Source: Cornus controversa (lineage: Eukaryota; Streptophyta; Magnoliopsida; Cornales; Cornaceae). Taken from it: DNA of 64,000 nucleotides. A model generated the notes under the pieces. It did not search any database. It saw only the letters and a program-made list of their open reading frames with translations, and was not told the origin of the DNA. Below are positions 1 to 26,595 of this stretch, piece after piece (the first letter of the stretch is position 1; each line of letters opens with the position of its first letter). The position numbers and the translations under genes are program-made. The stretch lies in NCBI GenBank assembly GCA_026545225.1, contig CM048854.1, positions 29,673,230 to 29,737,229 on the forward strand, in the 5' to 3' direction.

Positions 1-61
1 TTTCAAATTGACATAAAAACAAAATTCGGACAAAACAAGTCAATAGGCACATATCAACTAA

Positions 62-213
62 GTTGGACAGGTTTGGGCTTCATTTGGACCGATATAAGTG
101 ACCTTTTCTTAGTTGGACCGGTCCGAGCTTCATCTAGACTGGTCCACTATACCCAAAACCATATTTTGAAAGAACCAAGACTACTTGGACTAGTCCGGGC
201 TTCAAGTGGACTA
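62..213 (+). repeat. Three imperfect copies of a GTTGGAC...GGGCTTCAT motif
   Basis: GTTGGACAGGTTTGGGCTTC, GTTGGACCGGTCCGAGCTTC and CTTGGACTAGTCCGGGCTTC are each followed within a few bases by TGGAC or AGAC. Spacing is about 49 and 72 bases. They may be subterminal repeats of an element extending left of the window. Confidence 0.6.
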
Positions 214-1538
214 ATCCAACTCTGAAAACTACTAAAATTTGAAATTTTAAATCCTAATTTTCAAAATGGGACTTCAAAATATATAATTCAAAGTGTCCTC
301 AGTCACATACCTGTGCTAAATGGTCTCATATAATCAAACACATATAAACACTTTCTCATCTGATCAAACACATGCAAACACTTTCTCTTCAGATCCAATG
401 ATCAAAACAAAAAATTAAACACAAATTACAACTCAATCAATAAGTTTTGACGCCAAAATTTACCAATTACAATTACATATCTCACAACCATCACTGTCAC
501 GAGATATAGATTGGGATAGAATTAGGGATACACACGAATCTGGTTCAAATTGTGATTCAATCGAAGCCAATCTGATTCATGCAAAGGCAAGTTGGTTTGA
601 TTATGGATTGATTTTTAGTGAAACCAATTAGATCGGTTCGATTCATGAATTAAGAGTAAAAAAATCCAATCCGATCCTCCATGCATATAAATATACATTA
701 GGTTTTGTTTTCTCTATTTCTCTAGGAGGGTATGACATCTTTAGCTTTGTACAGATTTCTTTGGTTTTATAAATCATTTGACTAACCAAAAAAGAAAATA
801 AATAATTATGCGCAAAGTAATTGCACAATTTGATGAATTAAATTGGGTTATTGATATTTATAAATAATTGCAAGTTATAATTATTATTAAGTTGTTTAGA
901 AAATCCCAATATGTAGAACCAATCTATTGAGGTGCCACAATCTGAATCTAACCGAACCTGAATTGTAATATTATTTTTATTTTAAATATATTATATATAA
1001 TATTAAAATTATGATAACCTTTTTCTTTTCAACTTCCTTTATTTAAATCTTAATTTATTGTATGTTAACATTTTGGAGAATTCATTCCTAAACATTTGTT
1101 TGTATTTTTTAAAAATTGGATTAAGTTCTTTTTTATTTGTGTTTAGGAGTAATCTAATGTGAAACTAATTAAAGATCATATTAAATTTTCAACGTGGAGA
1201 TTGGTCATATAGATAATCCGAATTAATCTGACTTTTTAACATGAAATCTCAACTTGAGTTGCAAAATTCAAGGATGGGTTGAGCTCGGGTTGAATAGTTA
1301 GGGTTGGAGGCCTAATTAGGGTTGGGTTATGGTTGAATATTTTATATGTCTGATTGGGCCCAAGTTGTACCTCTAATCTGCCCGTGTTACAGCCCTACCT
1401 CTAGGTGAAACCATTGGTTAAGTAGTCAAATAGAATATGGACTATTACTTTACTAACAATTCTCCCTATACTAATGCTCCGTTGGTAGGATGGATGAAAA
1501 AATAGATAGGAAGGAAAGGGGGAAGGATGGATGAAGTG

Positions 1539-1646
1539 TAGGAAGCACTGATATGGACACGGGATACGAGTACGATACGATACGGACACAACAATACGTG
1601 AAGTCTAAAAAAAAGAAGATACGGGTATGACATGGATAAGATAAAA

Positions 1647-1699
<53 letters not shown>

Positions 1700-2048
1700 A
1701 AGAACTTTTGATCATTTTATCCGTATAATCATGAATAAAATCACTAATTTGAAGTGTTGAGCTAAATGTTTGTTATTTTTGTTTTCTTAAATTTTATATT
1801 ATTTTTCTAATTAATTGAATCTCATTCTTTTGAATTTTTAATTATAAAACTATCCTGTTGTGTCATGAAAGTGTTCAAAACGTATCTTTACCGTGTCCGA
1901 GTTATGTCCAATTAGAAAATAAAATATTTAAAATTTAGGATACTTCTAGCTGTATCCGACACGTGTCCGAGCCATATCAGCGTGTTCGAAACGTATTCGA
2001 GTGTCCAATGTTGTCATGACATTCTGAAAAAAATATTCGTGCTTTTTA
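1539..2048. mobile_element. Mutator-like element related to 9010-9694
   Basis: It starts TAGGAAGCACTGATATGGAC, sharing TAGGAAGCAC with the element in CPR intron 9, and ends GTGCTTTTTA, the inverse with two mismatches. It carries the same GTGTCCGAGTTATGTCC and CCGACACGTGTCCGAG phrases. The flanks do not give a clean 9-bp duplication. Confidence 0.5.
1650..1695. repeat. AT microsatellite
   Basis: Uninterrupted (AT)n of about 45 bases. Further AT runs lie at 24518-24566, 25531-25567, 36657-36689, 38171-38197 and 62863-62902. Confidence 0.95.
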
Positions 2049-2482
2049 TGAAAGAGGTGGTGTCTCTCTCATTTTTTGTTTGATTGAATGAAGTAATAAA
2101 AAGGATACACAACGTGACACCTTATTTTATTTGGTGGGAAGGAAAGGAAGGAGAGCACTCCTTAATTTGTAGATAATTGATGGAACATTGCCTTCCTCTT
2201 CCATCCAACCCAATTTGTATGAATGAAAAAAAGTGGGTTATCCCTCGTCCTTCCTCTCTTTCCTTCTTTCCAACTAAACAAAAGAAATTTTATATTCTAT
2301 CTTCTTTTTCATCTTTCCTTGCAAGTAAACATAACATAAAATTTGATACGCAAAGTTGAATTTGTTGCATTTTCAAATTATTTCATGTGAAAATGTGGAC
2401 GAACTTTGAATGCTCATGTGCATACAAGCGAGAAAGTATTAGATAATCTATTATAAAAAAAAAAAATGAGAAAATTTTATTG

Positions 2483-2502
2483 CCCCCCCCCCCCCCCCCC
2501 CC
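2483..2502 (+). repeat. Homopolymer of 20 C
   Basis: An uninterrupted C run, unusual in such AT-rich sequence, about 670 bases before the CPR start codon. Its length is prone to sequencing error. Confidence 0.95.
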
Positions 2503-2769
2503 AAGCATTTTCCTCCAAAATTTGACTGTACCTTTCAATAGTAATACTACCATGCAAGTGCCAAAAAAATAAAATAATAAATAAAATTATAAACTTGAAA
2601 AAATCACAATCATTTGACCGCATTTGTTTGTCAAACCAAATAAAAAGCACATTTGGCGTAAAGACATTTAACCCTCAAAAATCGCAAAAAAGTAAAAAGA
2701 AAACAAATACTAACCTTTTTCTGACTCCCTGAAGAAAGCGGCCCCAAAAATTTCTGGTCAACAAGGTTG

Positions 2770-3170
2770 GCTTGGCTGCACAAGGAATCACCGTTTCTGA
2801 CTGTCTCTGCACCGCCTCTCTCTCTTCTCTCTCTCTCTCGGATTCCCCAACTCCCAGGGTCCTGATTCTAGAGAGAGAAAATCCATCACCCCAGACCCCT
2901 AGAAAGAGTGAATCGATCATCAGAAAAATAAAGGAGGAGAGAGAGAGAGTTATCGTCGAAGATACTTATACATTCGCAGAGTAAGAGAGAAAGATCCATA
3001 GAGATAAAGTTTGGATCGACCTTGGATCGATTAGCTGAAGAGAGGTATACAGTCATAGGAAGAAAGTGGAGAGAGAATCTTTCGCTAGGAAAATCTAGAG
3101 GAAGTGACAGAAAGAGATAAGAGTAGATAAGTTTATTACTTGGAACAATATTGGATCTATTAGGACCACC
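2770..3170 (+). promoter_or_regulatory. 5' leader region of the CPR gene
   Basis: The 400 bases before the CPR start codon switch from CT-rich (about 2805-2845) to GA-rich (about 2868-3130), typical of a plant 5' UTR. No clear TATA box lies at a fixed distance, so the transcription start is not set. An open frame starting near 2772 uses TTG, not ATG, and is not taken as an upstream ORF. Confidence 0.5.
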
Positions 3171-17763
<14,593 letters not shown>

Positions 17764-18159
17764 CAATTTTTAAGGTTATCCCGCTCTCCATAGTCATTTG
17801 CCACATCCTTGGCAGGTACAGAGGTGGATTCATTTTTATATTCTCTCATTCTTGGATTACATTCTCCTATCTTCCTTTCTGGAGTTTTAACAGCAGATAA
17901 ATACTGCGAGTAATCAAAAGATGTTTCTATAGACATAAATTTCGATGTCCTAGATGGATGTTTGTTTGTTAGTTTATTGTAGAAGTTGTAATTTATTTTA
18001 AATCCTCTGTAATTTTGTTGTTTCAACTTTACACAAAGTATCATTCTGTTTAGTTCGAATGTTGTCAAAACACAATACTTATATATAGGTTGCCGTAGGT
18101 TGTTTTGAGTGGTTCTGCAAGAATAATTATGTAAAAGAAGACATGGTAGAATCATGTTG

Positions 18160-20062
18160 ACATTCTCATATTGTTCTCGTCTTTGATCATTTTGTTGTTA
18201 GAGGGATTGTTTTCCTTGAGTGGTGGGTGTTGATTAGCCTAGTGTGTACCCCAATGGTGTTGATGGTCGACTGTTGAGATTGGATCATCGGTTTTAGCAC
18301 GTAAAGATTGTCATGGACTGTTTGTTGCCAAAATTAACAGAAAAGAAGATCAAACACGCAAGCAAAGATACACATATTTACAAGGTTCATCCAAAATTTA
18401 GGGTTGTCCTTGGTGTTACAAGGTTTTACTATGGTGAGAAAAATGAAATACAATTACAGATATATATAGGCATCTCTTAGGACTACATAACAAAGTGTGA
18501 AATTACCAAAATACCTTTCTAAAAAATTCAGGACGGTTGTAAGCCCTCAAACTCTCACCTTCGGGGCGCTGCTCTCCTGTAATCTCCCGTCAACTTACAA
18601 CGAAGTTGGATTTGCAAAGTTGGGCTAAAGTATACAGTATAATTAGACTCTACACTTCCTATCACTATTTTCATATAATTTGAATGAATTTTTTATACCT
18701 TAAATGCATTGTAGTTATACACCACTCGGTACATTCATGGTTGAATTTTGAAACTTGAAAGTGAAGTTTAATGTTGAAAGTTAAATTTGGGAAAAAAAAC
18801 TTGTAGAATTGCACGAGACCATTTGATTTTTAAAAAGCTACGAAACAAAATCAACTCAACATGAACCACTAGAATTCGGATTTGTGTTGTCAACATCTTA
18901 ACTTTAGGTCAGTACAAATTAAGTTTGGATTAAATTTTTTTATTTCAAATTCAACCTTAATTGTAAAAATGGCTTACCTGAGTTGCACGCTACATGACAT
19001 TTCAATTATGAAGCATTTAAAAGCGTTTTATTTTAAATAAAAATTTACTTCTAAATGTGTCTGGCAACTAAAATACATACTTTTGTGTACATGTTTGTTG
19101 GTTCATAAATATAAGAACAGTCCATTAAAGGGTAATATTGTAAAAATTAGTAACTTCAATATCAATATTTAACAGTAACTTTAGCAAGTTCTTATCAGTG
19201 ACATATAAAATCTAATTTGAAATTTTAGATTATGATCAATAAAATTGAAGCAACATGGTAGAAAAGAGAACTTGAGTACCAAATTTTATTTATTTATTTA
19301 TTTATTTTTCCGAGCATTCGCCTTTTGGATTTACCGTTGCCTGACCAATAAATATAAGAAACAGGAACAAATGTTACTGTTGATTGACCTGTGCAAAGGT
19401 CCATGAAATTTCATGTACCATGCATATCTTCACAAGTTCTTGCTTGTTTTATCATTCACATAAAGATTATATGGCATGCTCTAAAGGAGAGGTCCGAGTA
19501 TTCATCTTATGGACGAGACACTGTCATATAACAACTCCGTAATCTTATCATTAACCTGAAATGATAATACGACGTTTTTTCATCTGTTGGATGAATGCTC
19601 GGACCACTCCTTTATAAGAGAGGACGCACGTTGTTGTTTGTCTCACAAATGCAATGCTACCATCAAGAGATAGAAATTACAAATAAAAGCACGCTCAATG
19701 AGAAGACAAGTCGTGAAAAATCAATCAACTTGATCTAAATAGAGAGCCTAGGTAGAGGGCAAAAAGTGTAATCACAAAGATTTGAGAAAGAGGACAATCA
19801 GAGAGTTTTTTGTTCATCTCTTCCCTTCTTATTTTTGTTTGAGTGAAGAAGGATAATAAGGATTGAGTTAGATTGTTTCCTTGTTGACTACTATATAATT
19901 TGAACTTCAAAAGAAAGGATACAAATTTTCAGATATTGAAGTTTGATCAGATATAAAATAAATATAATCAATCTCTCTTCAACTTTGATTTTCTAAAGGT
20001 AATGCAAAACTGTCTACAAGAAGTAAAGTGTTCAAAAGTGGTACCTAGGAGTTGTTGCCAAT
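18160..20062. other. Intergenic region between CPR and NET2 genes
   Basis: The CPR 3' UTR probably occupies the first few hundred bases after 17763. About 18290-18520 resembles the end of a copia-type LTR (ATATTTACAAGGTTCATCC and a TATATATAGGCAT block), too degraded to bound. A 133-bp foldback lies at 19482-19614. The two genes are transcribed toward each other, so this holds both 3' ends. No other gene is seen. Confidence 0.6.
19482..19614. mobile_element. Short foldback MITE, 133 bp
   Basis: The left end TAAAGGAGAGGTCCGAGTAT and the reverse complement of the right end, TAAAGGAGTGGTCCGAGCAT, match at 18 of 20 positions, and the match extends into ATTCATC. The size and structure fit a MITE. 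A TA flank is possible but too short to be proof. Confidence 0.65.
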
Positions 20063-23000
20063 CTATTTTGGAAATGCAGATAGATCACTGTACTGTTTTT
20101 GCAATGCTGGACTCATGCATGCGAAAATTGATGGCTTCTGCTTCTGCTTCTTTAATCTAACCCCAAATAAGAAACCCCGTAGTGGTATTTTAGGCCGGCT
20201 TGATGAGTTCTTCCGAGAGTGACTTCTCTTTGATTCAGAAATCCCAAGTTCTTCTTCCAAATTTGACAGAGTCATCTCGATTTCAACTTGGAGTCGTTTC
20301 ACGTGTTCTAGGCCTGCATTCAACTCCTCAGCGACCTTGTTGTTTTCCTGTTTCATGTTCAGAACCTCCCCTTGAAACTTTGCAGCCTGATATTCACCAA
20401 GTGCAGTCTCTTCTGGTTTAGACCCTGCATTTGACAATCTTGATATCTCTTCCTGAATATTGCACAAAGACAGTAATCTATTTTCCAAGTCAGCTCCCAA
20501 TAGCGAGTTCTGTTGCAGCCATAGTGCTAATTCACTTTTTATCTCTCTTAGGTGCGTGTATATTGGGCGCACATCTGAATTCACTGATCGATGTTTAGAA
20601 CTTCCTTCTTGCTTCCTGTTCTCCTTCAGTAGCATTAATTCGGCTTGCAAATCCTCAACTGAACTTTGGAATTTCGTTATCTGATGAAATGAGGTGCTAA
20701 GCCTCAACCAGAACTCTATGTTCTCCTCTAGCAGCCCGTCAATGTCCATACGAAATTTTTCTTCAATAGCTAAAACAGAATTGGTTTCATCAACAGAAGT
20801 TACATTTTTCTCTTCTTCTTCCTCTTCCTGTTTTGCAGGGAAGGTTTTCGCATTTTCTGCTGCAGTTGGTTCTTCTGTTCTTTCTATGGATTCGGCATTT
20901 TGTTCAGCTAACAATTTGGGTACATTTTTCGCTTCTTCTTCTCCTTCCTCCTCTTTCACAGGGAAGGTTTTTGCAGTTTCTGCTGCAGTTGGTTCTTCTG
21001 TTCTTTCTATGGATTCGACATTTTGTTCAGCTAACAAATTGGGTACTTGCTTAACTACCGAACAAAATTTGGGTACTTGCTTCTGATCTGAAATTGGAAA
21101 TGAAATATCAAAAGCGAAACTATCTCCTCTCACTAAGCCTCCATTTGGCCAAGCCTGCTGTGAGTGACTAGAATCTGTCAAACTGCTAGCCAAAAGTTCA
21201 TCACGATTTACTTGAACTGAATCCAATTTTTTATGCAAAGATTGAATCTCCATGTCCTTGAAGGCATTATCATCCTCCAGCTCTTTTATTTGCATTGCAG
21301 ATTTGAAGAGGCTATCCTGGTTTTTTTTCTTTACTTCACCAAGCTGCTTCTTTACTTCCTTATAGTTTCTAAGAATTGAAGTATACTCTTGCAGGAGAAG
21401 TTTTTCTTTGTTCTCTAATCCATTTAAGAATAGTTGCCTCCAATTTGGTTCATTTTCATCCTCGGTCCCCAATTCCTGTGGCTGCATATCAAGATTACTG
21501 TTTGCTGTCTGTAATGAACCTTGCTCCTCATTTTTCTCTTGCTTCTTTGGTTCCTGACCATTTCCTGAAAGGTCATCTTCATGATTGCTTGAGTTGGATT
21601 GAATGTAATCTCCTTCTTCTTTAGCTTCAACACAAGTACTATGATCCAGAATGTCATCCGTCTTCTCTTCCTCTTCTGTTTTAGCATCTTTTAAAATCAT
21701 TGAATTATCACCAGGAGCAGCTCTCACTGGAACTTCTTGGGGAAGATCCTGAAGCTGGATGCTAGGTTTGCATACAAAGTTTGCTTTGACAGGATCATGA
21801 TCAGGACAACCATCAATCTTTTTGTCTTCCATTTTCAAATCTGTAGAGATCAGTGAATCATAGACAGGAACCGCCATTTCTTCATTTTCTTTGAACATCC
21901 TTTCTGGATTGGCATCTGGAGCAGCTCTCGATGGACTTTTTCTTGAAGGATCATCAAACTGGTTGCTTGATTTACACTGAACAAAGTTTACTTCTTCATC
22001 ATTGACAGAAGCTCCGTGGCCTGCAACATCTTTCTTCTCTTCCTCTTCTGTTTCCAGTTCTTTTGAGATCACTGAATAACCAGCTGTCACTTCACCATTT
22101 TGCTGAAGATCAACAAGGTGATGACTCAGGTTGGACTGCACAAAGTTCTCTTCTTCAACCTTGATACAAGTACTTTGCTCCGCACTTGCAGCCTTCTTCT
22201 CTTCCTCTTCTGTTTTGACATCTTTTGAGATCTTTGAACTTTTGCCTGGAGACGTCGTAGCTTCATGTACTTGAAACATTTTTTCTGAATCACCAACTGG
22301 AACAGCTCTTGATTCTTGGGACAGAACCAGATTCTGTTCCTCCTCATCTGGCTTCACATTTCTCAATTTATCAGAAACATGTTCAAGATTACAACTCGCT
22401 TCAGTAAAATGTATTTGCAGGTTCTTGTCTTGGTCTTGGACATTCTGGTTTAGATTTTGAATGATATGCAGTTTTTGCTCCAACTCACATACCTTGTTAC
22501 TCATGCTGTCTGAACCTTCAATCAGAGCTTCCCTGTTCTCTTCTAGGCCCTGAAGGTTTGCCTGAAGCTCATTCGCCTCTCCTCTTATTCTCTTTACCAG
22601 AGATGACTCAGAAGTGACTGCAGTTTCTAAAGTAATAACCTTGTCTACAAGTTCATCAATCTTCTCGGCCAGTTCAGACATGGTGAAAGATACGCTAGAA
22701 TTGGCTTGCAACTGTTCTTTTATCTTTTCTCTTAGCAATTCCAAGTCACGCCTCTCTCCTTCTGCACTATCAACTTGTTGGTCTAAGTTCTTTAATTCTG
22801 AACTTGTGCTTTCAGATTCATATTTCTCAGAAATGACTTGTCGATTTGTGTTGTTGTTGACTTGTTTTTTGAGGGCCTCAAACTTCTCCCGAGTTTCCTT
22901 AATCCTTTGGCACTCCACTCTTGCCTCTTCAATTGCTCGTGCCTGTTTCTCTTGCAGCTCAACCAAGGTCTCTTGGCATGATTTCAAAGCTGTGGCTGCC

Positions 23001-24514
23001 ATCAAAGTCCTAGCTTCATCATCCTCGATTACTGTCCCAATCCTGAACTCATCTTGTAAGCTGGAAACTTTGGCTTGCATTTCAGTGACCTGCTTCTCAA
23101 TTTCCCAGTACTTTGCAAGCCCATTTTCATATGAACTCTTTACAAACTCCTTTTCAGTTTGAAATGACAAAATCCTTTTTTGAAGAGTATCGATTTCTTC
23201 GAGTGCCTCAGCTTTGGTCATCCCCGAAGTTGTTGTAGTAGCAGCAGCAGGAACATTCATCTTGAGCAGTCCCTTTTTTGACATTAATCTCGATGGCCTC
23301 TTGGAACTTTTCCGTGAAATTTTGGGAATTTTGGGGATGCTTAACTTTGGGGCAACTGGTAAATCTTTTGGTGGTGTTTTGGGAACAAAGGAAGGATTGG
23401 GTGTTGTTGCTACTTTTTCTTCATCTTCGTCATCCATTGCTAATGTAACTTGATCTGGGAAAACTGTAGCAACAGTTCGGTTGGCTTTTTGCAGCTCTCT
23501 TGATAGGGAATCATATCTCTCTGCTAAAGCTCTGTATTCTCGGAAAGAGTCTTCGACGAAGTTTGTTATCTCTGGCCTCTTCCTGTAGTACATTTCTGCC
23601 CTCGATGCAAAGGATTCCCCATCCTCATCAATGATTTTGAGTATGTATTCTACCTTCTCCTCCATATCTGTGATTCCACAAAATAATGTCAGTAATTCTA
23701 GTAGTCCCACAATAAATTTGTGTGCATGTATAATTAACAATTTGTGGTTTGACTGAGAATATGCCTTGGAATGGAATGGAAAAATGGGATTCATGTAGTC
23801 AACCCTTTTGTTATATGGACTCTTTAAAATAGGTGAAGTGCCCGTGTCGGACACATAATACTTGGACATGGGAATGAGATATGTGTCCGACACTTTTGGT
23901 TGGGCATACGCCTAAAAAACATATCCAATATTAATTTTATTATATTGTTACTTCAAAACGAGTGAAATATCTATATTGAACACTATGTTACATAAAGACA
24001 TTATTTTACTCTAGAAAATAAAATAAAAAATATTAAATAAAATGAATATTTAGCAGTGTCCATGCGTTCTTCTATTTGGGAATCTAACACGTCCGATGCA
24101 TGGATACATACCAGTATCCTACACACTCGACACACTTACCCGAGTCGACCCCAAGTAGTTGGGGAAAAGGCTTTGTTTATTGTTGTTCTTGTATAATTAG
24201 CAATTACTGTCTTCTGTAATCAACATTTATATAATCTGTGTGCAGATGATTTTCTTTTTCAGTATAGGTGCAAATGATGAAATTGCAAATGTTCTTCTAG
24301 GAAGAAAACTCATCACTTTGAGTGATGCTCGGTTCTAAGGGAAGGCCATTAGCATCCAAAATGGCAGTTTTATTATCTGTAATGCCAATCAATGAATTGA
24401 CTTCTCTGGTTGTTCAAATAATATGATTTTTCACTTCAAATTATCCTTCTTATTTTGTTGCACTCAATCTTAAGGCATGAAGGTTTATGGGAGCATAACA
24501 CGAACGAAAGCATT

Positions 24515-24569
<55 letters not shown>

Positions 24570-25012
24570 ATAAATATGAAACATCCAAACGAGTTATTTT
24601 AACATACATATAGCATTGAAATTCAGAAAATTCATGTCAATTATCATAGAATCATGTCTCAACCATAGCACATTCAAGAAACATATATCTTATGACAAAC
24701 TTGTAGGGTTGTTATTGATATGGAAAGAAATTCTATATTCCCTTAGAAGTCATTTTCTCAAGACCAAGTCCATGAAAAGAGAGAGAAAAGAGGCCATTTT
24801 TGTATATGATCAGAAACTTTCCTGGTTCAATTCTAGTCTCAAAATATTTCAATACAACATCATATATTGATCTAATGATTGAATGAGAAAGTACCCAGAT
24901 TTGTATATCAGAATAATTTACCTTGGAGGTGTTGGTCCAACCATTTCGACTGCTTTGTCCTGATATGGCTTGCCCACCACCATGAATATGCATTCCTTGC
25001 TGCTCTATGCAA

Positions 25013-25015
<3 letters not shown>
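20063..25015 (-). CDS. NET2: NETWORKED 2 (NET2)-type actin-binding protein, 2 exons, 1232 aa
   Basis: Exons: 25015-24922 and 23667-20063. The small first exon encodes MLHRAARNAYSWWWASHIRT and joins as ...WLDQHLQ-D-MEEKVEYILK, completing the NAB actin-binding domain (about residues 1-95). NET proteins link actin filaments to membranes; NET2 members act mainly in pollen and pollen tubes (family knowledge). Seen: NAB domain with its tryptophan run, acidic patch MDDEDEE, basic Pro/Lys-rich stretch (123-165), long coiled coil (about 185-530), repeat-rich acidic region (about 490-985), a second coiled coil and the C-terminal motif PLRGFLFGVRLKK...SPALQKQYSDL. It is longer than the roughly 950 aa I recall for NET2A, owing to the acidic repeats. 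A start inside intron 1 sequence (near 23893) would lose the NAB N-terminus and is wrong. Confidence 0.95.
20825..21060 (-). repeat. In-frame 123-bp (41-codon) duplication in NET2
   Basis: TTTCTATGGATTCG recurs at 20881 and 21004 on the plus strand, a period of 123 bases or 41 codons. At protein level the unit reads ESIERTEEPTAAE...AKTFP...NV...LLAEQ twice, at about residues 905-985, with Glu-rich linkers of unequal length. The high nucleotide identity between copies points to a recent duplication. Confidence 0.85.
21560..22340 (-). repeat. Degenerate acidic repeats in NET2 (about four units)
   Basis: The encoded protein repeats the order: VSRAAP/VPVGDS-like phrase, ILKD/ISKD/ISKELET, KTEEEEKK, a variable linker, V..EE.NFVQ, then SSNQ/SNH and DL/DD. 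I count about four units of roughly 55-70 residues between about residues 470 and 740. They are more diverged than the 41-codon duplication downstream, so expansion appears to have happened more than once. Confidence 0.65.
23668..24921 (-). other. NET2 intron 1 with transposon remnants
   Basis: The donor is CAAG|GTAAAT (minus) and the acceptor ACAG before AT-ATG-GAG. It holds a TGTCCGACAC-rich remnant related to the Mutator-like elements (about 23838-24135), a LINE/SINE tail (24137-24190) and an AT microsatellite (24518-24566). Splicing after the first 31 codons appears normal for the family. Confidence 0.8.
24137..24190 (+). mobile_element. LINE/SINE 3' tail fragment
   Basis: The phrase GAGTCGACCCCAAGTAGTTG then GGGAAAAGGCTTTG and TTATTGTTGTTCTTG matches the shared 3' tail of plant TS-type SINEs and RTE LINEs, which end in (TTG)n. 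Only the tail is present, directly beside a TGTCCGACAC-type remnant. Confidence 0.55.
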
Positions 25016-25045
<30 letters not shown>

Positions 25046-25100
25046 ATATTCTTGATTTAACATGGACTTGTGAAAAAGCCTAACCTGCCTTTATAAAATA
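25016..25100 (-). promoter_or_regulatory. NET2 core promoter and GA-repeat leader
   Basis: On the minus strand a TATA box (TTATAAAGG, 25089-25096) lies about 75 bases before the ATG. It is followed by a leader ending in an uninterrupted (GA)n run (25044-25016) that directly abuts the start codon as GAGAGAATG. Transcription probably starts near 25060. Confidence 0.65.
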
Positions 25101-25299
25101 CTAGTAGCAGAAGACATGGAAGGCAATAGAAGAAAAAGGACAAGATCAGACATATCTGTTTCAGAAGAAGAGATATGCCTGATCTTGTCTGGAGATGGAG
25201 GGGAGAAGAGTTCGCCCAATTGTTAGGTGTTGGATCCTTTGAAATGAACAAATATTGTGATTTTGGAGTTTTCAATTTTATTTCCTAAATTGAGACATA

Positions 25300-25528
25300 T
25301 TTCCCAAGTGCATTGATTATTTCTAAAAATATAGATTTTGTGCCAACTCAACTATCCCCTAAGTTTCAAGCCAATATTGTCGTTATATAGAATATAGTTT
25401 TTTTTTTTTTTTTTTTAAATTCTAATATTATTTATTCCCTAATTTATATACCCATCAATCTGTTTTGTTTTGTTAGTATAATGACAGGACTTGGACCTTG
25501 TTTTTCAAGGTCATTGTGTGTCTCAGAA

Positions 25529-25570
<42 letters not shown>

Positions 25571-26100
25571 AACAATGGTGGTGAAAGAATTGAAGGGCAT
25601 AGGAAACAACATAAAGAATATGAAGAAGGATATTCAGAAAAGACATATAGGAGGATTTAGTCAATGCTGTTGAAGGGATCACAAACTGAACAAATGACAA
25701 CAAATTCTCTCATGCTTCAAACTCTTTAAAACTGGGAGGAATGGTCCACGTATTAGTCTTCATTTTCCTTTGAAGGTTCGTTACAAACAAAATTCTTTGT
25801 CATCTTGAATGACAAATAATATGTGGGCCATAGGATTGAGTCAATGCTATTGCCCAATAATGTATATATTTTACTAATAAACAAAGGACTAGTCCAGTTC
25901 ACATGACTTTCGTCTTAACAATGTATGACAAGTCGGACGTATATAACTTTACTTTTCTATTGAGGAGAGGTTGTTTTTGATTTCGAACTTGTGACTTTCA
26001 AGTTGCAATGGAATAACTTTGTCGTTGCACTAAGACTACCTTTTTTTTAAAAAAATGTATTTTTCAAATTTGCTCAATCTTGATATCAGAAAGAGAGTGT
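25300..26100. other. Intergenic region upstream of NET2
   Basis: AT-rich sequence with a T tract (25400-25416) and an AT microsatellite (25531-25567). No gene or bounded mobile element is seen. Confidence 0.6.
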
Positions 26101-26595
26101 AATGCGGTCCTAGGTAGGGCTGCAAATAAACCGAGTTATTGAACAGGTCGGACTCGACACTTTAAGGGCCTAGCTCGGGTTCATTCGTTAAGCAAACGAG
26201 TCAAGTTTGAGCTCGATTTTTAGGCTCATTTAATAAACAAGCCGAACACGAACAATAGTGGACTTGACTTTTTTAGATTCATGAACTCGAACTCGTGTAA
26301 GCTCGTTTATGTTGATAAACAAAACTCATATATATTTATGTTCATATAAATGATACCTAATAAAACATATAGTTAAATCCACATCAAAATATGTAAGCTC
26401 CTACATAAAAATTCATGTTTACTTCACCAACTTATAAGCTCATATACATTTAGAATTAAAAAATCCTAAAATTATCTACATGCTAATCCCCCACCTCTCA
26501 CTCTCTCAGCCCTAAATCTTATCTCATTCTCATGTGTCGCTAGACTTCAAACCCCATCTCTTTTCGTCTGGTGTATCTTATCTCATTCTCATATG

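Larger units (their letters stand above)
1472..2284. mobile_element. MITE of the TTTGGTA-type interrupted by a Mutator-like element
   Basis: The left end TAATGCTCCGTTGGTAGGAT and the reversed right end (TTTGTTTAGTTGGAAAGAAG) fit the MITE at 61271-61668. The interior is split by the element at 1539-2048. Boundaries are approximate. Confidence 0.5.
1..2640. other. Left intergenic region
   Basis: It holds an imperfect triplicated motif (62-213), AT-rich sequence, nested MITE and Mutator-like remnants (1472-2284), and a 20-base C run (2483-2502). No gene is seen. Confidence 0.6.

Noticed and set aside
2772-2984. 70-aa frame in the CPR leader
   Set aside because: It opens with TTG rather than ATG and consists of CT/GA-rich leader sequence.
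23668-23893. Alternative NET2 start inside the same open frame upstream of exon 2
   Set aside because: This stretch is intron sequence and contains transposon-derived TGTCCGACAC phrases. The exon at 24922-25015 supplies the correct NAB N-terminus in phase.
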